NCBI GenBank assembly: GCA_902617895.1
Contig: CACMYJ010000006.1
Coordinates: 25,128-89,127 of the forward strand
Origin: an uncultured Pelagibacteraceae bacterium
GTDB taxonomy: Bacteria > Pseudomonadota > Alphaproteobacteria > Pelagibacterales > Pelagibacteraceae
Reading direction: 5' to 3'
DNA: 64,000 bases
A model generated the notes under the pieces. That model saw nothing but the letters and a program-made list of their open reading frames with translations. It made no database searches and was not told the DNA's origin. Shown here one piece after another: positions 33,618 to 42,998 of this stretch (its first letter is position 1; each line of letters opens with the position of its first letter). Made by a program: the position numbers and the translations under genes.

Positions 33618-34611
33618 GATTAACAGATTGGTATCAGTTGCACCTATGATGGATTGTACTGACAGGCATGAAAGATACTTTTTAAGATTGATAAGCAAAA
33701 ACGTCCTTCTTTACACTGAAATGGTTGTTTCAGAAGCAGTTGATAGAGGTGATAAAGACAAATTATTATCATTTGATTTAAAAGAAAAACCAGTCGCTTT
33801 ACAATTAGGTGGTTCCACACCAAAATTATTAGCAAATTCAGCAAAAATTGGTGAAGATTATGGTTATGATGAAATTAATTTAAACTTAGGCTGCCCAAGT
33901 AAAAAAGTTCAAAAAAATAGATTTGGCGCATGTTTAATCAAAGAACCAAGTTTAGTAGCAGACTGTTTATCAGAAATGATTAATTCTACATCTTTGCCAG
34001 TCACAGTTAAGACTAGAATCGGTTATGATGATGTAGAAGACTACGAACATTTTTACAATTTCATAAAAACTTTAAAAGAGACTGGGGTTAAAACTTTTAT
34101 AATACATGCAAGAAAAGCTATGTTGGGCAAATATACACCTAAGCAAAACCTAAATATACCTCCTTTAAAATATGATTATGTATATAAATTAAAACAAGAC
34201 TTCAAAGACCTTGAAATAATTATTAATGGTGGTGTAACTTCAGTTGAAGAAGTGAAAGATCATTTAGATAAAGTGGATGGCACAATGATTGGAAGATCAG
34301 TTTATCATTCTCCTTATCTTTTAGCTGATATTGAAAAAGAGATATTCAACAATCATGATATCAAAGAACGAGAAGAAATTGTTGAAGAGTTAATTGAATA
34401 TGTTAAGGCTCAAGTACAAATGGGTACAAGAGTAAATCAAGTTATGAGACACACACTAGGTTTATTTCATGGACAAACAGGTTCAAGCCACTGGAAAAGA
34501 TATTTGAGTGAAAATATGTGTGTAAGAGATGCGGATGTAAAAAAAATTGATCATATTATGGATAAGGTTAGACTTTCTCCTAAATTACATTCGGCAGGTC
34601 TAATTGATTAA
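33610..34611 (+). CDS. dusA: tRNA-dihydrouridine synthase A
   Basis: This 333-residue FMN enzyme reduces uridines in the tRNA D-loop. DusA features are SVAPMMDCTDRHERYFLRL at the start, NLGCPSKKVQKNRFGACLI with the catalytic cysteine in FGACL, TVKTRIGYDD and FIIHARKA, and IINGGVTS for phosphate binding. It overlaps matA upstream by eight bases and the TauE/SafE gene downstream by eight bases, which is an odd home for a housekeeping gene but common in compact genomes. Confidence 0.94.
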   Translation: MSKINRLVSVAPMMDCTDRHERYFLRLISKNVLLYTEMVVSEAVDRGDKDKLLSFDLKEKPVALQLGGSTPKLLANSAKIGEDYGYDEINLNLGCPSKKVQKNRFGACLIKEPSLVADCLSEMINSTSLPVTVKTRIGYDDVEDYEHFYNFIKTLKETGVKTFIIHARKAMLGKYTPKQNLNIPPLKYDYVYKLKQDFKDLEIIINGGVTSVEEVKDHLDKVDGTMIGRSVYHSPYLLADIEKEIFNNHDIKEREEIVEELIEYVKAQVQMGTRVNQVMRHTLGLFHGQTGSSHWKRYLSENMCVRDADVKKIDHIMDKVRLSPKLHSAGLID

Positions 34612-35434
34612 TACTATTCTTTCTAATCAGTATTATCTTTTAATTTTATTAATGATAATAACTGCTTTTCCAGTAGGATTCTTTGCAGGTTATTTTGGGA
34701 TAGGTGGAGGCCTCATATCTGTACCTGTACTTTTTTTTATTTTTGAAACAGCAGATGTCGATAAATCTTATTTGATGCATCTTTCGGTTGGAACAGCTTT
34801 TTCTATAACAATTTTTACTGCTTTTGTTTCAGTTATGACTCATAGAAAACATAAAGCTGTAGATACAAATATTTTAAAAACTTATGGTCTATTTGTTATC
34901 TTTGGAGTTTTGCTTGGTACATACATGGCAGCATTATTAAATACAAAATCTTTGGTTTTATTTTTTGCTGTAGTTGTATATTTTTTTGGTGGATATTTAT
35001 TACTAGTAAAACAGGAGTTAAAAAAAAATAAAAAATTTAAGTTTCTACCGAGAGCAATTTTTGGTTTTATTTCAGGTTTTATATCTGCACCTATGGGTAT
35101 TACAGGAGCTATGATGAATGTTCCAATTCTAAGATATTTTGGATATCCTATCAGTAGAGCAATTGGAAGTTCTGCTGCTATTGGATTTGTGATAGCATCT
35201 ATTGGTTCAATTGGTTTTTTGACATCTGGTTTTTTGCTAAATGCAAATCTTCCTTTAAGTATAGGTTTTGTAAATATTCCTGCTTTTTTGATATTTATTC
35301 CAATTACATCTTTTATGGCTAGAGTTGGAGCAAACATGGTTCACACCGCTGACAAAAATAAAACTCAAAGAATGTTTGGTGTATTTTTATATGTAATAGG
35401 GACTCTGTTTTTGATTAGGTTTTTAGATCTTTAG
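34604..35434 (+). CDS. TauE/SafE family membrane protein
   Basis: This protein has up to 276 residues and about eight hydrophobic segments. PVGFFAGYFGIGGGLISVPVL and GFISGFISAPMGITGAMMNVP are the two family repeats. The start is uncertain: TTG at 34604 overlaps dusA and gives 276 residues, while ATG at 34652 gives 260 and still keeps the first membrane segment. It probably exports an organic sulfur or carboxylate anion. It ends next to the convergent phosphomutase gene with no gap. Confidence 0.85.
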   Translation: MINTILSNQYYLLILLMIITAFPVGFFAGYFGIGGGLISVPVLFFIFETADVDKSYLMHLSVGTAFSITIFTAFVSVMTHRKHKAVDTNILKTYGLFVIFGVLLGTYMAALLNTKSLVLFFAVVVYFFGGYLLLVKQELKKNKKFKFLPRAIFGFISGFISAPMGITGAMMNVPILRYFGYPISRAIGSSAAIGFVIASIGSIGFLTSGFLLNANLPLSIGFVNIPAFLIFIPITSFMARVGANMVHTADKNKTQRMFGVFLYVIGTLFLIRFLDL

Positions 35435-36889
35435 TTAAATCTTTTGGTCGTATTCACCTATTTTACCAGTTTTTTGGAGCACATTGTCTATAAATTCGAA
35501 GATTTTTTTCTTTCTTTCGTCAGATGTTGGACTTTCAGTAACAACTACCAGAGAAGGCTTATTAGATGAGGCCCTAATTAAACCCCAAGAGGCATCTTTA
35601 AAAGAAAATCTAATACCATTTACTGTAAGTATTTCCTCAATTTCTTGATTATCAATTTTAACATTATTTGATTTTAAATCCTCAATTTGTTTAATTATTT
35701 CTTCAACAACTTGATATTTTTCATTATCTTTACAAAAAGGAGCCATTGTAGGTGATTGATAGGTATTAGGTAATTCACTTATGATTTCACTCATTTTTTT
35801 ATGATTATTATTTAGCAAATGGCAAACTTGAATTGCTGAATTTATACCATCATCGTATCCATAACCTAAAGGTTTGTTGAAAAAGAAATGACCACTTTTT
35901 TCAAAGCCCGCAAGTGCTTTTTCTTTATTTACCTTTCTTTTAATGTGAGAATGTCCAGTTTTCCAATACAGTGTTTCACAGGAATTATTTTTCAAAACTT
36001 CATCTGTTGAATACAATCCAGTTGATTTAACATCTACAACAAATTTAGATCCCTTATGGTTTGAAGATAAGTTCCTTGCAATCAGCAGTCCTATTTTATC
36101 TGAAAAAATTTCATTACCATCGTTATCTATCACGCCTACACGATCACCATCTCCATCAAAACCAAATCCAATATCAGCATTATTTTCTTTTACAGATTTA
36201 CTTATTGCATGCAACATTTCAAGATCTTCAGGATTTGGGTTATACTTAGGAAAGGTATAGTCTAAATTGCAATCTAGTTCTATTACTTCACATCCTATTC
36301 CTCTTAATATGTCGGGTGCAAATATTCCTGCTGTTCCATTGCCACAGGCAACTACAGCTTTAATTTTTTTCTTAATTTTATTTTTATTTATAAGATCATC
36401 TTTATAAATACTTTGAAAATTAGATATTTCTTTTTCATTTCCATTACCTTCAATAAATTTGTTATTTAATGTTATATCTTTTAATTCCTTCATTTCTTCT
36501 GGTGCATGAGTTAATCCTTTCTTGATTCCCATCTTTACACCGGTCCAACCATTTTCATTATGACTTGCTGTTACCATTGCAACAGCATCACTTTCTAAAT
36601 TGAATTGTGCAAAATAAACCATTGGTGATAATGCTAGTCCTACATCTTCAACATAACAACCCGTTGAAATAAGTCCTTTTTTCAAAGCTGATTTTATTTC
36701 CTCACTGTAAGATCTGTAATCATGACCGACTATGATTCTTGGATTTTCTTTTTTTGTATGAATAATAATCTGAGTTCCCAAACCTTTACCCAAATTTGTC
36801 ACACCTTCTAAATTGATGTTATCAGGGTACAACCATCGCGCGTCGTACTCTCTAAAGCCAAAAGGATCAATTTTTATTGAATTTTTCAT
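35435..36889 (-). CDS. Phosphomannomutase/phosphoglucomutase
   Basis: This 484-residue member of the alpha-D-phosphohexomutase family interconverts hexose 1- and 6-phosphates for nucleotide-sugar and surface-glycan synthesis. The phosphoserine loop TASHNENGWTG (S109) and the magnesium loop DGDGDR (D245, D247, D249) are intact. GFEKSGHFFF near residue 320 is the sugar-binding segment. It stands alone on the minus strand and is divergent from nrdA across a 159-base gap. Confidence 0.92.
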   Translation of the reverse strand: MKNSIKIDPFGFREYDARWLYPDNINLEGVTNLGKGLGTQIIIHTKKENPRIIVGHDYRSYSEEIKSALKKGLISTGCYVEDVGLALSPMVYFAQFNLESDAVAMVTASHNENGWTGVKMGIKKGLTHAPEEMKELKDITLNNKFIEGNGNEKEISNFQSIYKDDLINKNKIKKKIKAVVACGNGTAGIFAPDILRGIGCEVIELDCNLDYTFPKYNPNPEDLEMLHAISKSVKENNADIGFGFDGDGDRVGVIDNDGNEIFSDKIGLLIARNLSSNHKGSKFVVDVKSTGLYSTDEVLKNNSCETLYWKTGHSHIKRKVNKEKALAGFEKSGHFFFNKPLGYGYDDGINSAIQVCHLLNNNHKKMSEIISELPNTYQSPTMAPFCKDNEKYQVVEEIIKQIEDLKSNNVKIDNQEIEEILTVNGIRFSFKDASWGLIRASSNKPSLVVVTESPTSDERKKKIFEFIDNVLQKTGKIGEYDQKI

Positions 36890-36997
36890 GTTAATATTTT
36901 TATATTTTGTTTATTTTTTTATTGATAATTTTTTTATCAAGTTCTATAAATGTTCTATTGATTTGTTGGTCATATAGTATATTTACCAAACCATCAT

Positions 36998-37012
36998 ACA
37001 ACATCTAGTTGT
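36998..37012 (+). promoter_or_regulatory. Palindromic operator candidate upstream of nrdA
   Basis: ACAAC (36998-37002), five bases, and GTTGT (37008-37012) make a perfect inverted repeat. It lies about 15 bases upstream of TATAGT (37027-37032), a likely -10 box, so the repeat covers the -35 region, a typical repressor position. It loosely resembles NrdR boxes, but only one clear copy is seen and the spacing differs, so NrdR is a suggestion only. The rest of the 159-base gap is AT-rich with no other structure I can support. Confidence 0.4.
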
Positions 37013-37048
37013 TTTACTAAATTAAGTATAGTACAAAAAAGGAGCTAA

Positions 37049-38986
37049 ATGAACAAGATTTTATCACAAGCTATTAGGAAAGCTGTCTCTGATTATACAC
37101 CAAATGTGAATCAAAATCCTAAAGATAAAAGATTAGATTTATTTTCTCTTAATAGTGAAACAGAATTATTTCAAAATTCAAAAGGTATAACAATTAAAAT
37201 TGATAGAAGCAGGGATGAAAATTTAACAGACTTTGGAAAAGCTACTCTTAAAGACAGATATTTAGGTGCTAACGAGTCTTTTCAAGACTTATTTGCTAGA
37301 GTTGCAAGTCATTATGCTGACGATAATTTACATGCTCAAAGACTATATAACTATATTAGTAATCTTTGGTTTATGCCAGCAACACCAGTTTTATCAAATG
37401 GAGGAACTACAAGAGGATTACCGATATCTTGTTTTCTAAATGAAGCTAGCGATAGTCTTAATGGTATTCTCGATCTATGGAGTGAAAATGTTTGGCTTGC
37501 AGCACGAGGAGGAGGTATTGGAAGCTATTGGGGAAATCTTAGATCAATAGGTGAGAAAATTGGAAGAGTTGGTAAAACTTCAGGAATAATTCCGTTCATA
37601 AAGGTAATGGACTCTTTAACAATGGCAATTAGCCAAGGTTCATTGAGAAGAGGTTCTGCTGCTTGTTATATACCAATAGATCATCCAGAAATTGAAGAGT
37701 TTATTGAGATGAGAAGACCAACTGGAGGAGATCCTAATAGGAAATCATTAAATTTACACCACGGTGTTTTAGTTTCAGATGCTTTCATGAGAGCCGTTGA
37801 GCTAGATGAACAATGGGGACTTAAAAGTCCAAAAGATGGAGCAGTTCAAGCAACTGTTTCTGCTAGAAATTTATGGATAAGATTGTTAACAGCAAGAATT
37901 GAGACAGGAGAGCCATATATTATATTTATCGATACTGTTAATAGACAAATCCCTCAACATCATAAACTTGCTGGTCTTACTGTTAAAACTTCAAATCTTT
38001 GTAGCGAGATTACACTTCCAACAGGAATTGATAAAGATGGAAGAGATAGAACTGCCGTATGTTGTTTGTCATCATTAAATGTTGAAAAGTATGATGAGTG
38101 GAAAGAAGATGAAAACTTTATACAAGATGTTATGAGATTTCTAGATAATGTTATGACTGACTTCATAGAAAATGCACCTGAACAATTTAGCGATGCTACA
38201 TATTCAGCACTGAGAGAACGAAGTGTAGGATTGGGTGTAATGGGATTACATTCTTATTACCAAAAAAAAATGATTCCAATAGAATCTGTAATGAGCAAAG
38301 CTTGGAATAAAAAGATTTTTGAGCATATTCATAAAAATGTGGATAAGGCATCAAAAGATTTGGCTGAGGAAAGAGGTCCATGCCCTGACGCTGCAGATTA
38401 TGGTATAATGGAAAGATTTTCTAATAAAACTGCAATAGCACCTACAGCTTCTATCTCAATAATATGTGGTGGGACATCTCCAGGCGTTGAACCAATTGCA
38501 GCTAATAGTTTTACACACAAAACGTTGTCCGGTTCATTTAATGTTCGAAATAAATATTTAAGACAGTTATTAGAAAAACACGGAAAAGATACAGATGAAG
38601 TTTGGTCAAGTATTACAACTAATCAGGGGTCTGTTTCACATTTAGATTTTTTAACTCAAGATGAAAAAGACGTTTTTAAAACAGCTTTTGAATTAGATCA
38701 AAGATGGCTTGTTGATTTGAGTGCAGATAGAACACCTCATATTTCTCAAGCTCAATCTATTAACTTATTTTTACCTGCAGATGTGCACAAAAGAGATTTA
38801 CATCAAATTCACTTCCAAGCATGGAAGAAAGGATTGAAGAGCCTTTACTACTGCAGGTCTAAATCAATACAACGTGCTGAAAATGTTAATGATGCAAATT
38901 CAACTGACATTGCAGCAAACGTTTATAAATCAAAAGATGAAAGTAACAACCAACAAGATTATGAGGAGTGTTTATCATGTCAGTAG
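37049..38986 (+). CDS. nrdA: Class I ribonucleotide reductase, large subunit
   Basis: This 645-residue catalytic subunit makes deoxyribonucleotides. Active-site residues can be read: C128 (PISCFL), N316, C318 and E320 (SNLCSE), C338/C339 (AVCCLS), the tyrosine pair in SLYYCRSK for radical transfer, and a C-terminal CLSC shuttle pair. It is shorter than the 761-residue E. coli enzyme and lacks the N-terminal ATP-cone that senses overall dATP. A ribosome-binding site (AGGAG) lies at about 37039-37044. It overlaps nrdB by ten bases. Confidence 0.93.
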   Translation: MNKILSQAIRKAVSDYTPNVNQNPKDKRLDLFSLNSETELFQNSKGITIKIDRSRDENLTDFGKATLKDRYLGANESFQDLFARVASHYADDNLHAQRLYNYISNLWFMPATPVLSNGGTTRGLPISCFLNEASDSLNGILDLWSENVWLAARGGGIGSYWGNLRSIGEKIGRVGKTSGIIPFIKVMDSLTMAISQGSLRRGSAACYIPIDHPEIEEFIEMRRPTGGDPNRKSLNLHHGVLVSDAFMRAVELDEQWGLKSPKDGAVQATVSARNLWIRLLTARIETGEPYIIFIDTVNRQIPQHHKLAGLTVKTSNLCSEITLPTGIDKDGRDRTAVCCLSSLNVEKYDEWKEDENFIQDVMRFLDNVMTDFIENAPEQFSDATYSALRERSVGLGVMGLHSYYQKKMIPIESVMSKAWNKKIFEHIHKNVDKASKDLAEERGPCPDAADYGIMERFSNKTAIAPTASISIICGGTSPGVEPIAANSFTHKTLSGSFNVRNKYLRQLLEKHGKDTDEVWSSITTNQGSVSHLDFLTQDEKDVFKTAFELDQRWLVDLSADRTPHISQAQSINLFLPADVHKRDLHQIHFQAWKKGLKSLYYCRSKSIQRAENVNDANSTDIAANVYKSKDESNNQQDYEECLSCQ

Positions 38987-39984
38987 CAGAAAAAATTAAT
39001 AAAGAAATAATTCAACCAAAAAAAATGGGTCTATTAGTTGAGAACCCAGTTTACAAACCTTTTAGATACCCATGGTGTTATGATGCATGGTTAACTCAAC
39101 AAAGAATTCATTGGTTGCCTGAAGAAGTTCCATTGGGGGATGATGTTAGAGATTGGCAAAAAAACTTGTCACAACCAGAAAAAAACTTATTAACTCAAAT
39201 TTTTAGATTTTTTACTCAAGCTGATGTTGAAGTTAATAATTGTTACTTAAGACACTACACAACTGTATTTAAACCAACTGAAGTATTAATGATGATGACT
39301 GCATTTGCTTCAATGGAAACAGTTCACGTAGCAGCATATTCACATCTTTTAGATACAATTGGAATGCCCGAGTCTGAATACTCGGCTTTCATGAAATATA
39401 AAGAGATGAAAGATAAATATGATTACATGCAAAACTTCAATGTAAATTCAAAAGAAGACATTGCAAAAACTGTTGCAGTATTTAGTGCATTTACAGAAGG
39501 TCTGCAATTATTTGCAAGCTTTGCAATCTTACTTAACTTCCCAAGACATAACAAGATGAAGGGTATGGGCCAAATTGTTACTTGGTCAGTAAGAGATGAA
39601 ACACTTCACTGCAATTCAATGATCAGAGTCTTTAAGGAGTTTATTAAAGAGAACCCTGAGATATGGACACCAAAACTTAAAAAAGAACTTTATGAAGCCT
39701 GCAGAACAATAGTTGAGCATGAAGATTCTTTTATTGATTTAGCTTTTGAAATGGGTCCAATGGAAGGTTTAACCGCGAAAGAAGTTAAAGAATATATAAG
39801 ATTTATTGCAAACAGAAGATTGGATCAATTAGGTTTAGAGCCAATTTATGATGTTCAAAAAAATCCATTAACATGGCTTGATACCATGCTGAATGCAGTG
39901 GAACATATGAACTTCTTTGAAGGTAGAGCTACAGAATATTCTAAAGCATCTACAAGAGGATCTTGGACAGAAGCCTTTAGTTAA
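38977..39984 (+). CDS. nrdB: Class I ribonucleotide reductase, radical-generating small subunit
   Basis: This protein has 335 residues from the ATG at 38977. A GTG at 38968 is also in frame but overlaps the ribosome-binding site (GAGGAG, 38963-38968), so the ATG is chosen. The metal ligands are seen in TQADVEVNN, METVHVAAYSH (ExxH) and VRDETLHCN (ExxH). The tyrosine seven residues after the first ExxH glutamate corresponds to the E. coli radical Tyr122, pointing to a tyrosyl-radical (class Ia-like) enzyme. It follows and overlaps nrdA. Confidence 0.93.
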   Translation: MSVAEKINKEIIQPKKMGLLVENPVYKPFRYPWCYDAWLTQQRIHWLPEEVPLGDDVRDWQKNLSQPEKNLLTQIFRFFTQADVEVNNCYLRHYTTVFKPTEVLMMMTAFASMETVHVAAYSHLLDTIGMPESEYSAFMKYKEMKDKYDYMQNFNVNSKEDIAKTVAVFSAFTEGLQLFASFAILLNFPRHNKMKGMGQIVTWSVRDETLHCNSMIRVFKEFIKENPEIWTPKLKKELYEACRTIVEHEDSFIDLAFEMGPMEGLTAKEVKEYIRFIANRRLDQLGLEPIYDVQKNPLTWLDTMLNAVEHMNFFEGRATEYSKASTRGSWTEAFS

Positions 39985-40018
39985 AAAATCATTTATCATT
40001 AAGTTGTGAAATATTCTT

Positions 40019-40972
40019 ATGATATTTGACGAAAGAAAAAAGAAAACTTTTACAAAATATTGGAATAATTTTGAAGAAAAACCAAAAAAATATAGGTTTT
40101 TTTCGAAAGTTTTTAGAACTTTAAAAGATAAGATAAGAAAAATTTTTGGAGTAAATGTAAATATTTCAGTTAGAAAAACTAATACAATAATTGATACAAG
40201 TTTTACTTCTTACCAAAAAAACAAAGATATAATTAATATTCAAAATGAAAAAAAGAAGGAATTAATTAGTTCTTTTTTAAATAAAATTAATTTAAAATTT
40301 GAAGAAAGCGAATTATCCGAATATATAAAAAATTTTGAAAAAATTTACTATGACAGTCCAGTAAAGCATCTAGGAAGTGGAGTTGGATACAATCAAGCCT
40401 TAATTTTATTTATTTTAATAAAAATTATTAATCCATCTGATGTAATTGAATCTGGTGTCATGAGAGGGTTCACTACATATATAATTGATAAAGCAACCAA
40501 TGAAGATACAAATATTCATTGTTTTGATATTTGTTATCAAAAACTAGAATTTAAATCTGATAAAGCCACATATATTAAAAAAGATATTGAGTCTCAAAAT
40601 ATAAATTTTGAAGACAAAAATGTCTTAGCTTATTGGGATGATCACGTTTCACAGTTAGATAGAATTCAATTCAGCATAAAAAATAATATAAAATATAATA
40701 TTTTTGATGACGATTTAAGCTGGTCAAATATGCACTCTGATGGATGGCCACCGTTACCTACAATAAACATGCTTTTATTTGACTATGGTAAAATCAGTAA
40801 TAACGAAAAAATTGAATGGATTTCAAGCAACAGAAGGGGAGAGATATTTACAAAAATTATTCCTAAGATTGATTTAAAAAATAAAGTAGAAAATTACTGT
40901 CTTTTTCCTGAACTATTTGAAATTACTGGATATCAAAACAGAGGACAAACCTCTTTTCTTAAATTAAAATAG
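40019..40972 (+). CDS. Class I SAM-methyltransferase-like protein of unknown role
   Basis: This 317-residue protein is not one I can name. The N-terminal third is basic and lacks a clear fold. From about residue 140 a Rossmann-like pattern appears: DVIESGVMRGFTTYII (motif I position, but GVMRG replaces the usual GxGxG), IHCFDI at the end of strand 2, and VLAYWDDHVS at strand 4. This resembles the cephalosporin-hydroxylase-type or glycan-modifying methyltransferases. It follows nrdB by 34 bases and ends five bases from prpC. Confidence 0.6.
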   Translation: MIFDERKKKTFTKYWNNFEEKPKKYRFFSKVFRTLKDKIRKIFGVNVNISVRKTNTIIDTSFTSYQKNKDIINIQNEKKKELISSFLNKINLKFEESELSEYIKNFEKIYYDSPVKHLGSGVGYNQALILFILIKIINPSDVIESGVMRGFTTYIIDKATNEDTNIHCFDICYQKLEFKSDKATYIKKDIESQNINFEDKNVLAYWDDHVSQLDRIQFSIKNNIKYNIFDDDLSWSNMHSDGWPPLPTINMLLFDYGKISNNEKIEWISSNRRGEIFTKIIPKIDLKNKVENYCLFPELFEITGYQNRGQTSFLKLK

Positions 40973-40977
40973 AAATA

Positions 40978-42102
40978 TTATCTTTGATTTAATTGTAAAA
41001 CTTTACGGTGCTTGCTACCTTTATAGCTTGCTAAAGGTCTAATAAGTTTATTAGCAGCATGCTGCTCAATAATATGAGCTGACCAGCCAGTAATTCTTGA
41101 AATTACAAAAATTGGTGTGAAGAAATCAGTATCAAATCCCATTAAATGGTAAGTAGGCCCAGTAGGGTAATCTACGTTTGGATGGATATTTTTTCGATCT
41201 ATCATTACTTTTTCTACAATGTTGTAAATTTTTTCAAACTTTCTATCTTTTTTGATTTTAGCAACTTTTCCAAAATATTCTCTCATTGTAGGAACTCTTG
41301 AATCTCCGCTTTTATAAACTCTATGGCCAAATCCCATTACAACATCTTTATTATCTAGTGCTTTATTTATCCATTTAAGTGCGTTTTCTGGTTTTTTGAT
41401 TTTATTCATCATATGCATGACTTCTTCATTAGCACCTCCATGAAGAGGTCCTTTTAAACTTGCTATTGCACCAGTGATTGCCCCGTGAATATCCGATAGA
41501 CTACTTGTTATTGTTCTAGCTGTAAAGGTTGAAACATTAAAACTATGTTCTGCATATAAAATTAATGAAACATCAAACGCTTTAACTATATCTTTGTTGG
41601 GTACTTTGCCAAAACACATATGAAAAAAGTTTTCAGAAAATGAAAGTTTGTTTTTTGGAGGTATAATTTTTTTTCCTTTTCTTGCCCTATAAAATGCTGC
41701 AAGTGCAACAGGCATTTTAGCGAAAATTCTCATAACTTTTCTCATATTTGCTTTAGGTGAATTATCTTTTGTTTCTTTATCCTCTAGACCCATGATACTC
41801 ACTGCTGTTCTTGCTACATCCATTGGATGTGCTTTCTTTGGAAATTTTTTTATATCATCTAATAATGTTTTAGATAATTTTCTTTCTTTTCTCTCTTCTT
41901 TTTCAAATTTTTTTAATTGTTTTTTACTTGGTAGTTCACCATTTAAAATAAGATAAGCTACTTCCTCAAATTTACACTTTGCGCACAAATCTTGAGCAGC
42001 ATATCCTCTATAAGTCAAAGAATTAATCTCTGGCATTACTTTAGAAACTTCTGTTTCGTCAACAACTATACCCAGTAAACCTTTTTTGATTTCGTCACTC
42101 AT
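40978..42102 (-). CDS. prpC: 2-methylcitrate synthase / citrate synthase
   Basis: This 374-residue citrate-synthase-family enzyme condenses propionyl-CoA with oxaloacetate. The catalytic histidine regions are visible in LKGPLHGGANEEVM and GFGHRVYKSGDSRVP, and the family opening GLLGIVVDETEVS and LTYRGYAAQDL matches the methylcitrate branch. The assignment as prpC rests on co-location with prpB and prpD. It overlaps prpB by one base and is the last gene of the operon. The C-terminus is basic (SYKGSKHRKVLQLNQR). Confidence 0.9.
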   Translation of the reverse strand: MSDEIKKGLLGIVVDETEVSKVMPEINSLTYRGYAAQDLCAKCKFEEVAYLILNGELPSKKQLKKFEKEERKERKLSKTLLDDIKKFPKKAHPMDVARTAVSIMGLEDKETKDNSPKANMRKVMRIFAKMPVALAAFYRARKGKKIIPPKNKLSFSENFFHMCFGKVPNKDIVKAFDVSLILYAEHSFNVSTFTARTITSSLSDIHGAITGAIASLKGPLHGGANEEVMHMMNKIKKPENALKWINKALDNKDVVMGFGHRVYKSGDSRVPTMREYFGKVAKIKKDRKFEKIYNIVEKVMIDRKNIHPNVDYPTGPTYHLMGFDTDFFTPIFVISRITGWSAHIIEQHAANKLIRPLASYKGSKHRKVLQLNQR

Positions 42103-42998
42103 TATTCGTGTCCATCAGTATTAAAATTATAAATTTTCTCGTCTAAAGCATTATATTTTTCGTATTCAACTAAATCATATAATCTTTTCCGCGTTTGCAT
42201 TTTATCAATAATATTGTTTTGATGTCCATCAGCAAAAATGGCACGTAAACCATCCTCCACATTTTTCATTGCTAATCTTTGGGTGGAGACTGGATAAATA
42301 ACAATATTATATCCCAAGTCCTCAAGTTGTCTGTAATTGAGTAATTTTGATTTTCCAAACTCTGTCATATTAGCTAAAAGATAACATCCAAGGGATTTTC
42401 TAACTAATTCAAACTCTTTTTCATCTTTCAAAGCTTCAGGAAATATAACCTCAGCACCAGCATCTACGTATGCTTTACATCTATCAATCATGCTGTCTAT
42501 TCCTTCTACATTTTTTGCATCTGATCTAGCTATGATTTTAAAATTATTATCTTTTCTAGAACTTACACATTCCTTTATCTTAGAAACCATGTTTTCTTTA
42601 GAAATAAGCTCTTTGTTATCTAGATGACCACATCTTTTTTGTTCTATTTGATCCTCTAAATGAACAGCAGCTACACCAAATTCTTCAAATGTCTCAATTG
42701 TTTCTTTGCATGATTTAAATCCAGTATCAATATCAACTATTGTTGGAAGATTTGTTACTCTAGAAATTAAATAAGATCTAGTGCTAACATCTTGAAGGGT
42801 TGTTAAACCAATATCTGGAAAGCCTAAATCATTAGCCATTACGCCACCAGACACATAGACTGCATCATAACCGATTTCCTCTATTAACTTAGCTGTTAAA
42901 GGATTGTATGCACCAGGTACTCTTAAAATTTTATTGGATTTAAGTTTGGTATCTAGATCAATTCTTTTTTGGGTTAAATCTTTTTCAACAAAATGCAT
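42102..42998 (-). CDS. prpB: 2-methylisocitrate lyase
   Basis: This 298-residue TIM-barrel enzyme splits 2-methylisocitrate to pyruvate and succinate. YVSGGVMANDLGFPDIGL, the metal-site DIDTGF and the catalytic loop KRCGHLDNKELIS are all characteristic of the isocitrate-lyase/PEP-mutase family, and the length fits PrpB. It lies in the middle of prpD-prpB-prpC, with no gap to prpD and a one-base overlap with prpC. Confidence 0.93.
   Translation of the reverse strand: MHFVEKDLTQKRIDLDTKLKSNKILRVPGAYNPLTAKLIEEIGYDAVYVSGGVMANDLGFPDIGLTTLQDVSTRSYLISRVTNLPTIVDIDTGFKSCKETIETFEEFGVAAVHLEDQIEQKRCGHLDNKELISKENMVSKIKECVSSRKDNNFKIIARSDAKNVEGIDSMIDRCKAYVDAGAEVIFPEALKDEKEFELVRKSLGCYLLANMTEFGKSKLLNYRQLEDLGYNIVIYPVSTQRLAMKNVEDGLRAIFADGHQNNIIDKMQTRKRLYDLVEYEKYNALDEKIYNFNTDGHE

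Noticed and set aside
34882..35337. A 151-codon minus-strand open frame within the TauE/SafE gene
   Set aside because: It is a shadow of a hydrophobic gene on the plus strand, rich in P, K and I from reversed codons, without family motifs.
36890..37048. Possible riboswitch or small RNA in the largest gap
   Set aside because: Only one short palindrome and promoter-like boxes are visible; no conserved riboswitch core or stable multi-stem fold was recognised.
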